Assembly (NCBI RefSeq): GCF_019219095.1
Contig: NZ_JAHUWH010000023.1
Span: 1-63,318 of the forward strand
DNA length: 63,318 nt
Source of the DNA: Acidovorax sp. sic0104
GTDB taxonomy: Bacteria; Pseudomonadota; Gammaproteobacteria; Burkholderiales; Burkholderiaceae_C
Direction: 5' to 3'
In this document: one piece after another, positions 30,209-40,237 of the stretch
Position numbering within the stretch: position 1 is the stretch's first letter
How the letters are laid out: each line of letters opens with the position of its first letter
Notes under the pieces: model-generated
The model's database searches: none
Seen by the model: the letters and a program-made list of their open reading frames with translations, nothing else
What the model was told of the DNA's origin: nothing
Translations under genes and position numbers: made by a program

Positions 30209-33200
30209 TCAGTCGTCGTTCGGCTTGATGGTCACGATGTCGGGCGTCGCCGTGTGCATCGCAACCGACACCTCCAGGGCAGCCGGAGTGACGTCCTCCA
30301 CCACCACGGTCTGCGTCGCGCCGCCTGCGGTTGGGCCGTTGCTGTCCAGCGTCACCTGCGTGTCGCCGGCAGCGCCTGGGGCCGGTGCCAGGCTGGCGAG
30401 CAGGTCGTCATTGCCGCCGTCGTCCGGCAGCAGGTCCGCCACCTCGATCTTGTCGTCCGCACCCAGGTCCTTGACCACGTCTTTGTCGGTCCCGTCCGGA
30501 GTACTGTCCGCGAGGTTGATCTTGATGGTGTCGTCGTCATCGCCACCCACCAGCGTGTCGCTGCCGGCACCACCGACCAGCGTGTCGTCACCCTTGCCGC
30601 CGTCGAGCTTGTCGTCGCCGTCGCCGCCCTTGACAAGGTCGTTGCCCTTGCCTGCCTGGATGGTGTCGTCACCCGCGCTGCCCACGATGGTTTCGGAGGC
30701 ATCGCCTCCCTTGATGGCCAGTCCGCCGGTAGCGGTGTCGGACAGGGCCACCTTGTCGCCGTCCAGCGTGTTGTCGGTATCGATCACGACCTTGACGTCA
30801 ATGGGCTGGGCCAGCTTGTCGCCATCGCCATCGACGATCACGGCCTGGAAGTCGATCCACATCTGGTCGGCATAGACCGGCTTGGTCACCGGTGGCGTGG
30901 TCACGGTTTCGGTGTAGGTCAGCGTGGCGGCATCGGTCACGCGGTAGTCGGTGCAGTCCTCGGCAGCGAAGTGCACGGTGTTGAACGTGGTGCTGCCCGC
31001 AGGGTCCACCTTGACGGAGGTCTCTACGCTCGCCGTACCGCCGCTGGTGTTGCCTCCCGAGGTCGTGCCATCCTTCAGGATCGTGCTGCCGACCGCCGTG
31101 GTGGTAGACACGCCACCGCTGGTGGTGGTGTTGCCGGCGTTGATGATGGCGGTCTCTTCCTTGCCAAGGTGATCGAGCTTGAAGTCCGCAGAAATCACGT
31201 TCAGGCGTGTACCGTCGGCCTTGTAGAACTCCACCACCAGCCGCTCGCCGGCGCCGTCGCCCGCCTCCACGGCATCGCTCTTGTCGGAGTCCCGCACCCC
31301 TTCCGACGACGCGTTGTCGATGAAGTTGTCGCCCACACCGAAACCGCCGCCCCCATTGCCATTGCCGGTGGAGGACCAGTTGACCTTGGGATCGTTGGCC
31401 TGGTTCGCGTCGGTCTGGAAGAGCACGTCATCGTGGGTGACCTCCCACTTGTTGCCGTCCTTCGCCACCGCGTTGGACACCGTCTCGTCCTTGTCGGCGG
31501 TGACCACCATGTAGATGCCGGTGGTGGAGTCCACGTACTTTGCCGTCATCTCCGTTCCACCCGAGGAGGACTGGCCGGAGGGCTTGTAGACGTCGTCGCT
31601 CCTGCTGTCGCCGAAGACCACGGTCTTCTCCACCGTCGTCGTGCTGCCCGGCTTGACCACCTCGGTGCCCACCTGCACTTTGTCCGCTACCGCCACCATG
31701 TTGGTCACATAGCTGGTGGTGCCGTCAGCGTTCACCATGCCGCTCACGGTAAAGGCCGTCTTGATCACGCCGCAGTCGTCGTACACCGCCTTGATGGTGC
31801 CGTCCGTGGTGGCCTGGTAGTACACCATGTTGCCGCCCACCGTCATCACCGTGGAGGCAACGACGTCCCCCTGCTGATAGGACATGGACACATAGCGCAC
31901 GGACGACGAACCCACGGTCGCAGCCGACGTGGCCGTGAGGTTCACATCGGCCCCCACCACGTCCGCGCCCACCCGAGCCCCCAGGTCGGCCACCACCTCG
32001 CCCACGCCGCCGTTGGCGACCAGCGTGTCCTGCGTGCCGCCCACATAGACCGGGGCATCGTCCTGGATCTTGATGTTGAAGCCCTGGACCTCGGTCTCGC
32101 CCGCCACCGTCTTCTCGGCCACCAGCTGCAGGTACAGGTTTTCCTCACCACTTTCGGTGTACGCGTGGTCCACCTGGCCCTTGAGCTCAAGCTTGTATTG
32201 CCCGCTGTCGTCGATGGTTGCCACCGCCACGGTGCGCGCTTCGGCGCCCTCGCCTGCCGTGCCGGTCAAGGTCTTGCCGTCGGCCGATGTGCTCCAGCGT
32301 ACCTCGTCGCCCGCCGAGGTGATCTTTTGAACGGGTGCCACCAGCGCGTAGGTGGCGCCGCCCATGCCCAGGTTGCCGGTGGTGTCGGTGGTGTGCGGGC
32401 TGCTGTCCACATTGCCCGTGGCCAGACCGTCTTCATAGACCATGCCCAGGCCCTGCGTGCTCAGTTGGTGGCCGGTGTCGATGGTCAAGGTGGCGCTGTC
32501 GGTATCGCCGTCGCCGTCCTTCACCTGATAGCTGAACTGGTCCTTGCTGCCGTCCTGCACGTACTCCTCGAAGCTCACGGCCTTCACGAAGTAGTCCGAG
32601 CTGTCGCTGCCCTTGTCGCCGGCCAGGTAATCCACCCCCGAGAAGACCACGTTCTGGAACGCGATGGGGTTGCCATCGGCGCCCAGCACCTCGATCTCCA
32701 CCTGGCCCTGATGCACCGGGTCGCCGCCGCCCGCGCCGCCCTGGAACAGTGCGCCGCCGATCATCCCCTCGCCCACCTTGTTGCCCGCGGCATCGAAGGC
32801 TTCCCAGCGGCCGGTCTCACCCTGGTTGCCGGTCTGGCCCGATTCGTTCTGGAACAGGTTGGAGATATCCACCACGGCGCGCACCGCCATCTTGCCCAGG
32901 TCCACCGACAGCGCTTCCGTGCCCTGGCTGGGCGAGTAGCCCACCTGCTCGGGCGTGCTGGCCCCCACGTCGCCCGGCACGGGTTCGGTGGGGTCGTCCA
33001 CACCTGCGCCGTTGCCCTGGCTGGTGACCACGCCCCCGCCGGTCTGCGCGGGCGTGGGATTGGTGATCAGTTGCTCGCCCAGGTTCGTGGTGTAGGGCTT
33101 GCCGTAGTCGAAAGCATCGGTGCCGGCCGGCACGCCAGCGCCTGCGCCAAGCTGCACCGTGGTCTGGTGCCCGGTGTAGGTGTAGTCGCCATCGGACTCC

Positions 33201-36200
33201 ATGGTGAGCGACCCGTACTGGCCTGCCACCGTGGCGCTGCCGCCGCTGGCCACTGCGGTGCCAGGTGTCCACACGGCGCCTTCGGCACCGGCGCGCACCT
33301 GCACGACCTCGGCCTTGGCACCGTCCTGCATGCCCTCATGGACGTCCTTGCCGGCCATACCCGTGGTGGTGCCATCGCCGGTGATCACGTTGCCGGTGGC
33401 CACCGAGCGGTCCACCACCCACTGCGTGCCGTCGGTGTCGTCCTTCGCGACCGGGCCGTCGTCGGCAATGAACAGCATGCGGCCCACATCGATGCTGGCG
33501 TTGACATGGTCTCCATCACCATCGGTGGCCGTGAGCTGCAGGCCGATCTTGCCGGCCAGTGCAGACTGCACCTCGTTGGAGTCGCCCGGCGTGGAGTGCA
33601 CGACGGTGCGCTGCTGGTCGAAGGTGACCTCGCCGGTCGCCGCATCGACGGACAGCTTGAACACCGTCTTTTCCACGCCGTCCACCACCACGTAGCCGAC
33701 GACCGTGCCGCCAGGGCCGCTCTTGAGCAGCACATCGGCGGGCTGGCCATTGGAGTACTGGGCCGTGTCCTTGAAGCCCGACGGCGCGCCCTCGCCACCC
33801 GTGAGCAGCAGCCCGTAGGCCTTGCTCTGCAAGGTGGCGGCGCCGTCCGCGCCGTAGCTCACCGTGAAGCGCGTGGAGCCCACGTCGGACTCGGCATCGA
33901 CATCGAGGAAGCTGTCGTCCACCAGGAGCGGCATGGTGACGTTCAGCAGCACATCGTTGTAGTCGCGGTCTCCGCCGCCTGCGATGTCTTCCCAGTTCTG
34001 GTTGCCCGACACCGGCCCCACGGCCACCGTGTTCACGTGCGACAGCCCATCCAGGTTGAGCGCGCTGTTGTCGAACAGCGCTGCGGCGCCTTCGCCCGCA
34101 AGGGGAGACCCCCCGGCACTCGCCACCCACTGGCCGTTGCCGTCCTTGGTGAAGGTGACGGACGTGTTGTTGCCCAAAGCGCCGTTGAGGCTGTCGCCGT
34201 TGGGGATCATGAAGAAGCCCACCTGCCCCGGCAGCACGCCGGGCGGCAAGGTGACGCTGGTCACCGGCTGGTTCTTCACGTTGTCCCACACCACCACGCC
34301 CTCGGTGGGGTTGCCGCTTGCGTCCTTGATGTAGTAGCCCCAGGTGTTGTTGTAGCCCGCGTCGCTGCCCACCAGCTGCACGGTGATGCCGGGCACGGGC
34401 TCCGGCTCCACGGTGGTGATGACGGGGATGTCGTCCTTCACGCTCGCCGCCAGTTCCACGCCGATGGCATCGCCGTCGCGGTCTTCGCCGACGATGCTCA
34501 CGCGGCCCAGGTTCAGCACGTCCTCACCCTGCCCGGAGTGCGTGAGCGCACCCGTCACGGTGAGCGTGTATTCGCCGTTGGCCTTGACCTCCAGCACCGC
34601 AGCAGCCCCTGCCGCGCCGCTCTGCGGCTGGCCCGTCGCGCTGAAGTACACCTTCCCGCCCGTAGCCACATCCACGGCCACAGTGGTCCCGCCGAACTGC
34701 ACGCCGGTGACCTTGCCAAAGCCATCGGCGCCCCACTGCACGGCACCGGTCATGACCTGGGTGCCCGTGCCGGCCTCCAGCTGCGAGCCGCCGACCAAGT
34801 CGCTCGCGTCGCGCTCGTCGTTGCCGATCTTGCTGCCGTCGCGCACCGCGGATTCCTCCTCCAGCGTGGCCGTCAGAACCACTGCGGCACCGTCCACGAT
34901 CTTCGCGACCGGGGCATCGTCCTCCAGCGACACCTTGAGCGCCATGGCGTCCGTGAGGCCGGTGGCCGGGTTGGACGGCCGGTCGTTCGCGACCAGCGTG
35001 AAGTTCAGCTCCTTCACATCGCCGTCGGTGCTCACACCGGGCGCGGGAGGCGCATGGTCCACGGGGCCCAGCAGGACGACGTTGCTGGTGTAGCCGCTGT
35101 CGTAGGTGCCACCGATGGTCACCTTGATGATCTCGGTGTTGCCCACCTTGCCGACCAGCTCAGTGCCGGCGGCATTCGGCGTCCAGGTGATGACGATGCC
35201 GCCGGAGGTCAGCACGGGCAGCGCGGCCGTGGGATCGAACCGCACGGCCACGGTGTCGCCGATGTCCGGGTCGGCCACGCCGAAGCTCGCGGCCCCCGTG
35301 GTGCTCTGGCCCGGGTTCTCGCGGTTGCCGTTCGACAGGGCGTCTTCCTGCACGTTCACGGCAATCTGGTCCGTGTTGGCCTCGGAGTAGCGCGATACCT
35401 CGTCGCTGTCCTTCGTGCCGTCGCCGTCCTTGTCTATCCAGATCTGCGTGGTCTGGTCGTTGCCGGTGACGAACTCCGGCGCATCGTTCACGCCGCGCAC
35501 GGTCACCCGCACATTGGCCACATCGGTGTCGCCGTCGGCGTCTTTCATCTGGTAGTTGAAGCTGTCGGTGTGCGACGCGCCCGCCCCCAGCGCCATGGCC
35601 TTGAGGTTGTCGAGCGTGTACGTGGCCGTGCCGTCCGTGCCGACCTTGAGCGCGCCCAGCGTGCCTCCTGCATCGTGCGACGGGCCGGTGAGGTCGGTGG
35701 CGTTGTACGAGCGGTCGCCGCCCGCGCGCACGAAGACCACACTGGCGCTGCCACCATCGGCCTTGGCTTCGTAGGCATCGTTGGAGAGCAGGTTGCCCAC
35801 CGAATGCACCGTCGTCCCCGTAGCCCCGGCCGTGGCCGTGAGGTTGGGCGCATCGTCGGCCGCTGCCGGCCCGGTGTCCTGGAAGTTGATCTGCCGGCCG
35901 ATGTCGTAGGTGGCAACGTTGGACTTGTCGCCGTCACCGTCCTTGGCCTGCGCCGTGAGCTGGATCACGCCGCCGCCCATGTTGACGATCTCGTGCGGGT
36001 CGTTGCTCGGGTGCACCACGGCGCGCATCTGCTCGACGGTCACCTCGCCGTCGCCGGCCACGGAGACCTTGAACACCTCCCTGTAAGAAGCGCCGCTGCC
36101 GATGTACCCCACCGCCACGCCGCCCACCATCTTCACCAGCACGGTGTCGCCCGTGGCCGTGTCCTTGAGCGTGGACGTGGAAGACGACACGCTCAGGCCG

Positions 36201-39200
36201 AACACCTTGCTGCCGCTGGCCGCCGCGCCGTCCGCTCCGAAGTGGAACTGGAAGCTGCCCGACAGCGCCTTGCCGTCCGTGTCGGTGCTGGTGCCTGCAT
36301 CGGCCTGCGCATCCTTCACGATCAACGGCGCATTCCACAGCAGGTTCAGGTTCACATCGTCATAGTCCTTGTCCGAACTGGTGGATGTGATCTTGAGGTC
36401 TTCCCAGTTGAAGTTGCCCTTGCTGCCCTGCCCGGCCGAGGTGCCTGACGGCGTCTGCTGCACGTGGGATTGCCCGTCGCTGTTGAGCCGCTGGTCCGAG
36501 AAGTACACCGACGCTCCGTCGCCCGACAGCTGCATGCCGCCGGCAAACGCCACCCACTGCCCGTTCACCTGCTGAAAGGTCACGGCCTGGTTGTCGCCCA
36601 GCGTGCCATTGCGGCTGTCGCCGTTGGGGATGATGAAGAAGCCGATCTGGTCGGCCGTCACACCCGTGGGCAGGGTCACGCCCGCATTGCCTTCGGTCTT
36701 GACGTTGTCCCACAGCAGGAACCCGCCCTTGGTGGTGTCGATGCTGCCGTCGGCGTTCTTGAAGTAGTAGCCGAAGCTGTTGTTGTAGCCGGCCTCGCCG
36801 CCCTTGTACTCGACCGTGAAGCCCTGCTGCACCAGCGCAGCGGGGTCGGACACGGTGACCACGGGCACGTCGTCCTGGATGGACGCATTGAGCTCCACGC
36901 CTATGGTGTCGCCATCGCCGTCCTGGCCCACGAAGGTGATCTTGGGCAGGTTCAGCCAGTCTTCGCCCGCGCCCTTGTGGGTCAGGTTGCTCAGCACCTC
37001 GAACTTGTAGCCGCCCTGCGCATCCACCGTCAGCACGGCCGCGCCGCTGCTGGAGCCGGCGGGCAGGGCCTTGCCGTTCTGGTCGAAGTACACCGTCACA
37101 ACGCCCGCGACGGGGCTGTAGCTGTTCTCGGTGAAGAGGCCCGTCTGCACCTTGATGCCGGTGATGCCGCCGAACTGGTCAGCACCCCATTTCACCGCGC
37201 CCTGGAAGCCGGTGGCGTCGCTCTGCACATGGGCCAGGCCGTCCGCGGTTTCATTGTTGCCCAGCGTGCCGCCGCCCGAAGGCACGGACTCTTCCTCGAC
37301 CTGCACGCTGAGCTTGACGACCTTGCCGTCTGCCTGGGCGTGTTCGGGCACATCGTCCTGGATCTTGGTGTACAGGTCCACGCCGATGCGGTCGCCGTCG
37401 CCGTCAATGCCCACGAACGTGACGGTGGGCAGCACCATGAAGTTCTCGCCCCAGCCAGCGTCGTGGTCCAGCGGGCCGACGACGGTGACGCGGTATTCGC
37501 CGGTGGCGCCGTCGATCTCGAGCGCCACGGAGCGGGGCGTGGTGGTGTCGCCCTCGGCGATGGGCTGGCCACTGCGGTCCATGTAGACCGTGGCGGACGC
37601 ATTGCCCACGGCATATTCATGCCCCGCGATCCGCACGGCGACCACGCCGCCGAACTGATCGGAGCCCCAGCGCACCACGCCGGTCATCGACTGGTCGCCC
37701 GAAGAGGCGCTCAGCGGGTCGAAGAAGCCCGTTTCGTCGTTCCCGATGACGCCGCCCTGGCCATTGGAGGCCGACTCCTCTTCCAGAACCGCCAGCAGCG
37801 GCACCGGGACACCCAGCACCTTGACGTGCACGGGAATGTCGTCCTGCACGCGCGTCTCCAGCGCCACGGAAATGGAGTCGCCATCGCCGTCCTCGCCCAC
37901 CAGGCGCACGGTTTCCAGGTTCAGCCAGTCCTCGCCCTGCACCACGCTGCCGCCGGCGGCGTGGTCCATGGCGCCCAGCACGGTGAGCGTGTAGCTGCCC
38001 GAAGCCTGCACCAGCAGGCTGGCGGCAGCGCCTTCGGGCTGCGCGCCGCCAGGACCCGAGGCAATCACCGCGCCAGCGGCATTGAACCAGACGGTCTGGC
38101 CCACCGGCACGACGCTGGCGCCCTCGCCGCTGCCCACGCGCACACCGGTGAGCTGGCCGAAGCCGTCCGCGCCCCAGTTGATCGCGCCGTTGATCTGGGT
38201 GATGCCACCGCCTGCGGTGGAAGCAAGCGGCAGGTCATTCTCGTCGTTGCCGATCTTGTGGCCGCCCTGGCGCACGGACTCTTCCTCGGCTTCCAGGGAC
38301 AGCTTGGGTTCGGGCGAATGCGGATACTGCGCGCCCTCGCCTTCGCCGGACTGCTCTCCTTCACCATCGCCCTTGCCATACCGGTACACCGGCACGTCGT
38401 CGCCGATAAGCAGACGCCCGCCCAGGTCCAGTTGGGCCGTGACCGTGTCGTCGTCGTTGTCGGTGGCGTCCAGCACCACGCTCAGCACGCCCTTTGCCAG
38501 GGACTGCAGCTCGTCGGCCCCGCCCTCCTGCCCGTCGGGTGCGCCGTGGCGGATGGCGCCGGTCTGCGTCATCACGACAGCCCCGGTCTGCGGGTCGATC
38601 CGCAGGGTCAGGATGACGTTGCCGCTGCCATCGCGGCCCACCACCTCGCCGGGGGTCTGCGTGGCGCTCAGCATGATTTCAGAGTTGGTGCCCGTGGCGT
38701 AGAGCCCCGTGGCCCCGCCATTGCCGATGACGAACGAGAACGCGTGGCCATCGGGAATGCCTGCGTCGCCACCCTCGCCTTCGCTGCCGCCCGGGCGCAG
38801 CTTGGGCCCGTCCGCACCGAACGACACCACGAACGCGGTCCCGTTCAGGTCTCCGGTCGCTGTGTCTGAGTCGCCATTGCCCGTGTTCTCGGTGCCCTCG
38901 GCGCCCGTGTTGGTGGCTTCGTTCACCCCCTTGTCGGACGTGATCAGCAGCGGAACATCCTCGCTGCTGGCAGAGATCACCGGGATATCGTCCTGCACGG
39001 ACAGGCTGACATCGGCCGCGAACTCGCCGCCTTCACCCGTGACCCCGTTGAAGACGATGGAAGGCAGGGCCAGCAAGTTCTCGCCCCCGCCAGGCGCGTG
39101 GTGCAGCGGCCCGATCACGGCCAGCGTGAAGTTGCCGTTGGGAAGGATCACCAGCAGAACCGCAGGCGATGCACTGGGGTCGCCATACGTGATGGGCTGG

Positions 39201-40096
39201 CCCAGCGCGTCGAAGTAGATGGTCAGGCCTTCCTGCGTGACGGGCACGGTGGCAAAGCCGGGGATGCTGACCGACTGGATCAGTCCGCCGCCGAGTTCGA
39301 ACGTGCCATGCCGTGTGCTCGACAGTCCGTCGTCCTCGTCGTTGCCGATCACATTGCCACCCGTGAGGTTGCGCGCGCCGCCGCCGGCACTGACGGACTC
39401 CTCTTCCAGCAGCACCGCCAGGCTGACACGCACCGGAGCGGGTGGCGGAGGGGGAGGTGGTGGAGGGGGTGGTGGGGGAGGCGGCGGGGGCAGCCCGGGT
39501 GGGGGCGGCGCCGGCACCGGTGGGTTGGGTGCTGGCGGTGGTGCCGGGGGCACGGGAGCGGGAGGAGGCACCACGGCTGGTGCAGGCGCCGGTGCGGGCG
39601 CCGCCGCCACGTTCAGCACCGCGAGCGGGTTGAATTCCGCCGTGGGCGCCGACTGGGGCGTGAAGCCGTACTGGTAGGCCAGCGGGTCCACCCCTTCAAA
39701 GATGCGCAGCAATTGAACGAAGCTGCTGCCCTCGCCTTCGCCACCGCCACCACCGCCCAGGCCTGCGGCCGTGGCGTCCAGTTGTTCATTGAGGTCCCCG
39801 CCACGCTGCAGCGTCTGGATGACGGTCTCGATGGTGCCCTGCCCCACGCTGGCATCCTGCGCCGTGGGGCGCTCCGCGGTCTGCGTGACGCTGTCATCGA
39901 GCTTGACGCTGCGCTCCGGCGCCACGGCAAGGACCTGGCCGTCGTCGAGCAGCAGTTCCACCCGCCCCCCGGCGGTGGTCTGCACGATCTCGCCCTTTTG
40001 CAAGGTGTCTCCGGCCTGGAGGGGGCGGCGATTGCCATTGGCATCGACCGCGAAAGCGGTGCCGGTGACGGCAACCACGGTAGCTATCTGGGACAT
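30209..40096 (-). CDS. lapA: Giant RTX biofilm adhesin, LapA-like, with retention module
   Basis: This 3295-residue type I secreted adhesin has an N-terminal retention module (about 1-125, MSQIATVVAVTGTAFAVDAN) carrying the LapG cleavage motif TAAG at 109-112. A long Ala/Pro then poly-Pro linker (about 165-222) follows. Five related repeats contain LEEESV-type sequences near residues 229, 603, 771, 933 and 1747. Two DUF4114-like domains (about 1090-1240 and 1900-2060) contain WDNVK and IPNGDS. A VCBS-like segment lies near 1400-1520. RTX nonapeptides (about 3140-3195, GGDGDDKLDGGKGDD) precede a type I C-terminal secretion domain. It would be retained at the cell surface and mediate attachment. 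Confidence 0.93.
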   Translation of the reverse strand: MSQIATVVAVTGTAFAVDANGNRRPLQAGDTLQKGEIVQTTAGGRVELLLDDGQVLAVAPERSVKLDDSVTQTAERPTAQDASVGQGTIETVIQTLQRGGDLNEQLDATAAGLGGGGGGEGEGSSFVQLLRIFEGVDPLAYQYGFTPQSAPTAEFNPLAVLNVAAAPAPAPAPAVVPPPAPVPPAPPPAPNPPVPAPPPPGLPPPPPPPPPPPPPPPPPAPVRVSLAVLLEEESVSAGGGARNLTGGNVIGNDEDDGLSSTRHGTFELGGGLIQSVSIPGFATVPVTQEGLTIYFDALGQPITYGDPSASPAVLLVILPNGNFTLAVIGPLHHAPGGGENLLALPSIVFNGVTGEGGEFAADVSLSVQDDIPVISASSEDVPLLITSDKGVNEATNTGAEGTENTGNGDSDTATGDLNGTAFVVSFGADGPKLRPGGSEGEGGDAGIPDGHAFSFVIGNGGATGLYATGTNSEIMLSATQTPGEVVGRDGSGNVILTLRIDPQTGAVVMTQTGAIRHGAPDGQEGGADELQSLAKGVLSVVLDATDNDDDTVTAQLDLGGRLLIGDDVPVYRYGKGDGEGEQSGEGEGAQYPHSPEPKLSLEAEEESVRQGGHKIGNDENDLPLASTAGGGITQINGAINWGADGFGQLTGVRVGSGEGASVVPVGQTVWFNAAGAVIASGPGGAQPEGAAASLLVQASGSYTLTVLGAMDHAAGGSVVQGEDWLNLETVRLVGEDGDGDSISVALETRVQDDIPVHVKVLGVPVPLLAVLEEESASNGQGGVIGNDETGFFDPLSASSGDQSMTGVVRWGSDQFGGVVAVRIAGHEYAVGNASATVYMDRSGQPIAEGDTTTPRSVALEIDGATGEYRVTVVGPLDHDAGWGENFMVLPTVTFVGIDGDGDRIGVDLYTKIQDDVPEHAQADGKVVKLSVQVEEESVPSGGGTLGNNETADGLAHVQSDATGFQGAVKWGADQFGGITGIKVQTGLFTENSYSPVAGVVTVYFDQNGKALPAGSSSGAAVLTVDAQGGYKFEVLSNLTHKGAGEDWLNLPKITFVGQDGDGDTIGVELNASIQDDVPVVTVSDPAALVQQGFTVEYKGGEAGYNNSFGYYFKNADGSIDTTKGGFLLWDNVKTEGNAGVTLPTGVTADQIGFFIIPNGDSRNGTLGDNQAVTFQQVNGQWVAFAGGMQLSGDGASVYFSDQRLNSDGQSHVQQTPSGTSAGQGSKGNFNWEDLKITSTSSDKDYDDVNLNLLWNAPLIVKDAQADAGTSTDTDGKALSGSFQFHFGADGAAASGSKVFGLSVSSSTSTLKDTATGDTVLVKMVGGVAVGYIGSGASYREVFKVSVAGDGEVTVEQMRAVVHPSNDPHEIVNMGGGVIQLTAQAKDGDGDKSNVATYDIGRQINFQDTGPAAADDAPNLTATAGATGTTVHSVGNLLSNDAYEAKADGGSASVVFVRAGGDRSYNATDLTGPSHDAGGTLGALKVGTDGTATYTLDNLKAMALGAGASHTDSFNYQMKDADGDTDVANVRVTVRGVNDAPEFVTGNDQTTQIWIDKDGDGTKDSDEVSRYSEANTDQIAVNVQEDALSNGNRENPGQSTTGAASFGVADPDIGDTVAVRFDPTAALPVLTSGGIVITWTPNAAGTELVGKVGNTEIIKVTIGGTYDSGYTSNVVLLGPVDHAPPAPGVSTDGDVKELNFTLVANDRPSNPATGLTDAMALKVSLEDDAPVAKIVDGAAVVLTATLEEESAVRDGSKIGNDERDASDLVGGSQLEAGTGTQVMTGAVQWGADGFGKVTGVQFGGTTVAVDVATGGKVYFSATGQPQSGAAGAAAVLEVKANGEYTLTVTGALTHSGQGEDVLNLGRVSIVGEDRDGDAIGVELAASVKDDIPVITTVEPEPVPGITVQLVGSDAGYNNTWGYYIKDASGNPTEGVVVWDNVKNQPVTSVTLPPGVLPGQVGFFMIPNGDSLNGALGNNTSVTFTKDGNGQWVASAGGSPLAGEGAAALFDNSALNLDGLSHVNTVAVGPVSGNQNWEDIAGGGDRDYNDVLLNVTMPLLVDDSFLDVDAESDVGSTRFTVSYGADGAATLQSKAYGLLLTGGEGAPSGFKDTAQYSNGQPADVLLKSGPGGTVVGYVVVDGVEKTVFKLSVDAATGEVTFDQQRTVVHSTPGDSNEVQSALAGKIGLQLTATDGDGDHVNASIDVGRMLFIADDGPVAKDDTDGTQWVVDRSVATGNVITGDGTTTGMAGKDVHEGMQDGAKAEVVQVRAGAEGAVWTPGTAVASGGSATVAGQYGSLTMESDGDYTYTGHQTTVQLGAGAGVPAGTDAFDYGKPYTTNLGEQLITNPTPAQTGGGVVTSQGNGAGVDDPTEPVPGDVGASTPEQVGYSPSQGTEALSVDLGKMAVRAVVDISNLFQNESGQTGNQGETGRWEAFDAAGNKVGEGMIGGALFQGGAGGGDPVHQGQVEIEVLGADGNPIAFQNVVFSGVDYLAGDKGSDSSDYFVKAVSFEEYVQDGSKDQFSYQVKDGDGDTDSATLTIDTGHQLSTQGLGMVYEDGLATGNVDSSPHTTDTTGNLGMGGATYALVAPVQKITSAGDEVRWSTSADGKTLTGTAGEGAEARTVAVATIDDSGQYKLELKGQVDHAYTESGEENLYLQLVAEKTVAGETEVQGFNIKIQDDAPVYVGGTQDTLVANGGVGEVVADLGARVGADVVGADVNLTATSAATVGSSSVRYVSMSYQQGDVVASTVMTVGGNMVYYQATTDGTIKAVYDDCGVIKTAFTVSGMVNADGTTSYVTNMVAVADKVQVGTEVVKPGSTTTVEKTVVFGDSRSDDVYKPSGQSSSGGTEMTAKYVDSTTGIYMVVTADKDETVSNAVAKDGNKWEVTHDDVLFQTDANQANDPKVNWSSTGNGNGGGGFGVGDNFIDNASSEGVRDSDKSDAVEAGDGAGERLVVEFYKADGTRLNVISADFKLDHLGKEETAIINAGNTTTSGGVSTTTAVGSTILKDGTTSGGNTSGGTASVETSVKVDPAGSTTFNTVHFAAEDCTDYRVTDAATLTYTETVTTPPVTKPVYADQMWIDFQAVIVDGDGDKLAQPIDVKVVIDTDNTLDGDKVALSDTATGGLAIKGGDASETIVGSAGDDTIQAGKGNDLVKGGDGDDKLDGGKGDDTLVGGAGSDTLVGGDDDDTIKINLADSTPDGTDKDVVKDLGADDKIEVADLLPDDGGNDDLLASLAPAPGAAGDTQVTLDSNGPTAGGATQTVVVEDVTPAALEVSVAMHTATPDIVTIKPNDD

Positions 40097-40157
40097 GGTC
40101 TGGCTCCGGTGGGCCGTACTCGATGCGCTGTGGCAAAAAGTAACGGCATGTGACTGA

Positions 40158-40178
40158 TGTCAGTGAAGGCTACTGACA
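40158..40178. promoter_or_regulatory. Palindrome upstream of the adhesin gene (site 1)
   Basis: TGTCAGT (40158-40164) and ACTGACA (40172-40178) form a perfect 7-bp inverted repeat with a 7-bp spacer, 62 bp before the lapA start. It has the size of a dimeric regulator site. The regulator is unknown; the LuxR-type protein encoded just upstream is a candidate. Confidence 0.5.
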
Positions 40179-40196
40179 GCACCCCGGATCCACCAT

Positions 40197-40210
40197 TGGA
40201 CTTAGGTCCA
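40197..40210. promoter_or_regulatory. Palindrome upstream of the adhesin gene (site 2)
   Basis: TGGAC/GTCCA arms flank a 4-bp centre (TGGACTTAGGTCCA). It is a second operator-like element in the 141-bp lapA upstream region, about 100 bp before the start codon. It is short, so chance occurrence is possible. Confidence 0.35.
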
Positions 40211-40237
40211 CTTTTGGGGTTTGGGGCCCCCGAACGC

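Noticed and set aside
30500..30700. Short tandem repeats that could suggest a CRISPR or minisatellite
   Set aside because: They encode RTX nonapeptides (GGxGxDxxx) in frame with lapA; there are no regular spacers.
30161..36448. A 2095-codon open frame on the plus strand across the adhesin gene
   Set aside because: It is antisense to lapA, rich in His/Val/Gly from reverse-reading GC-biased codons, and shows no domain; it is a shadow of the real gene.
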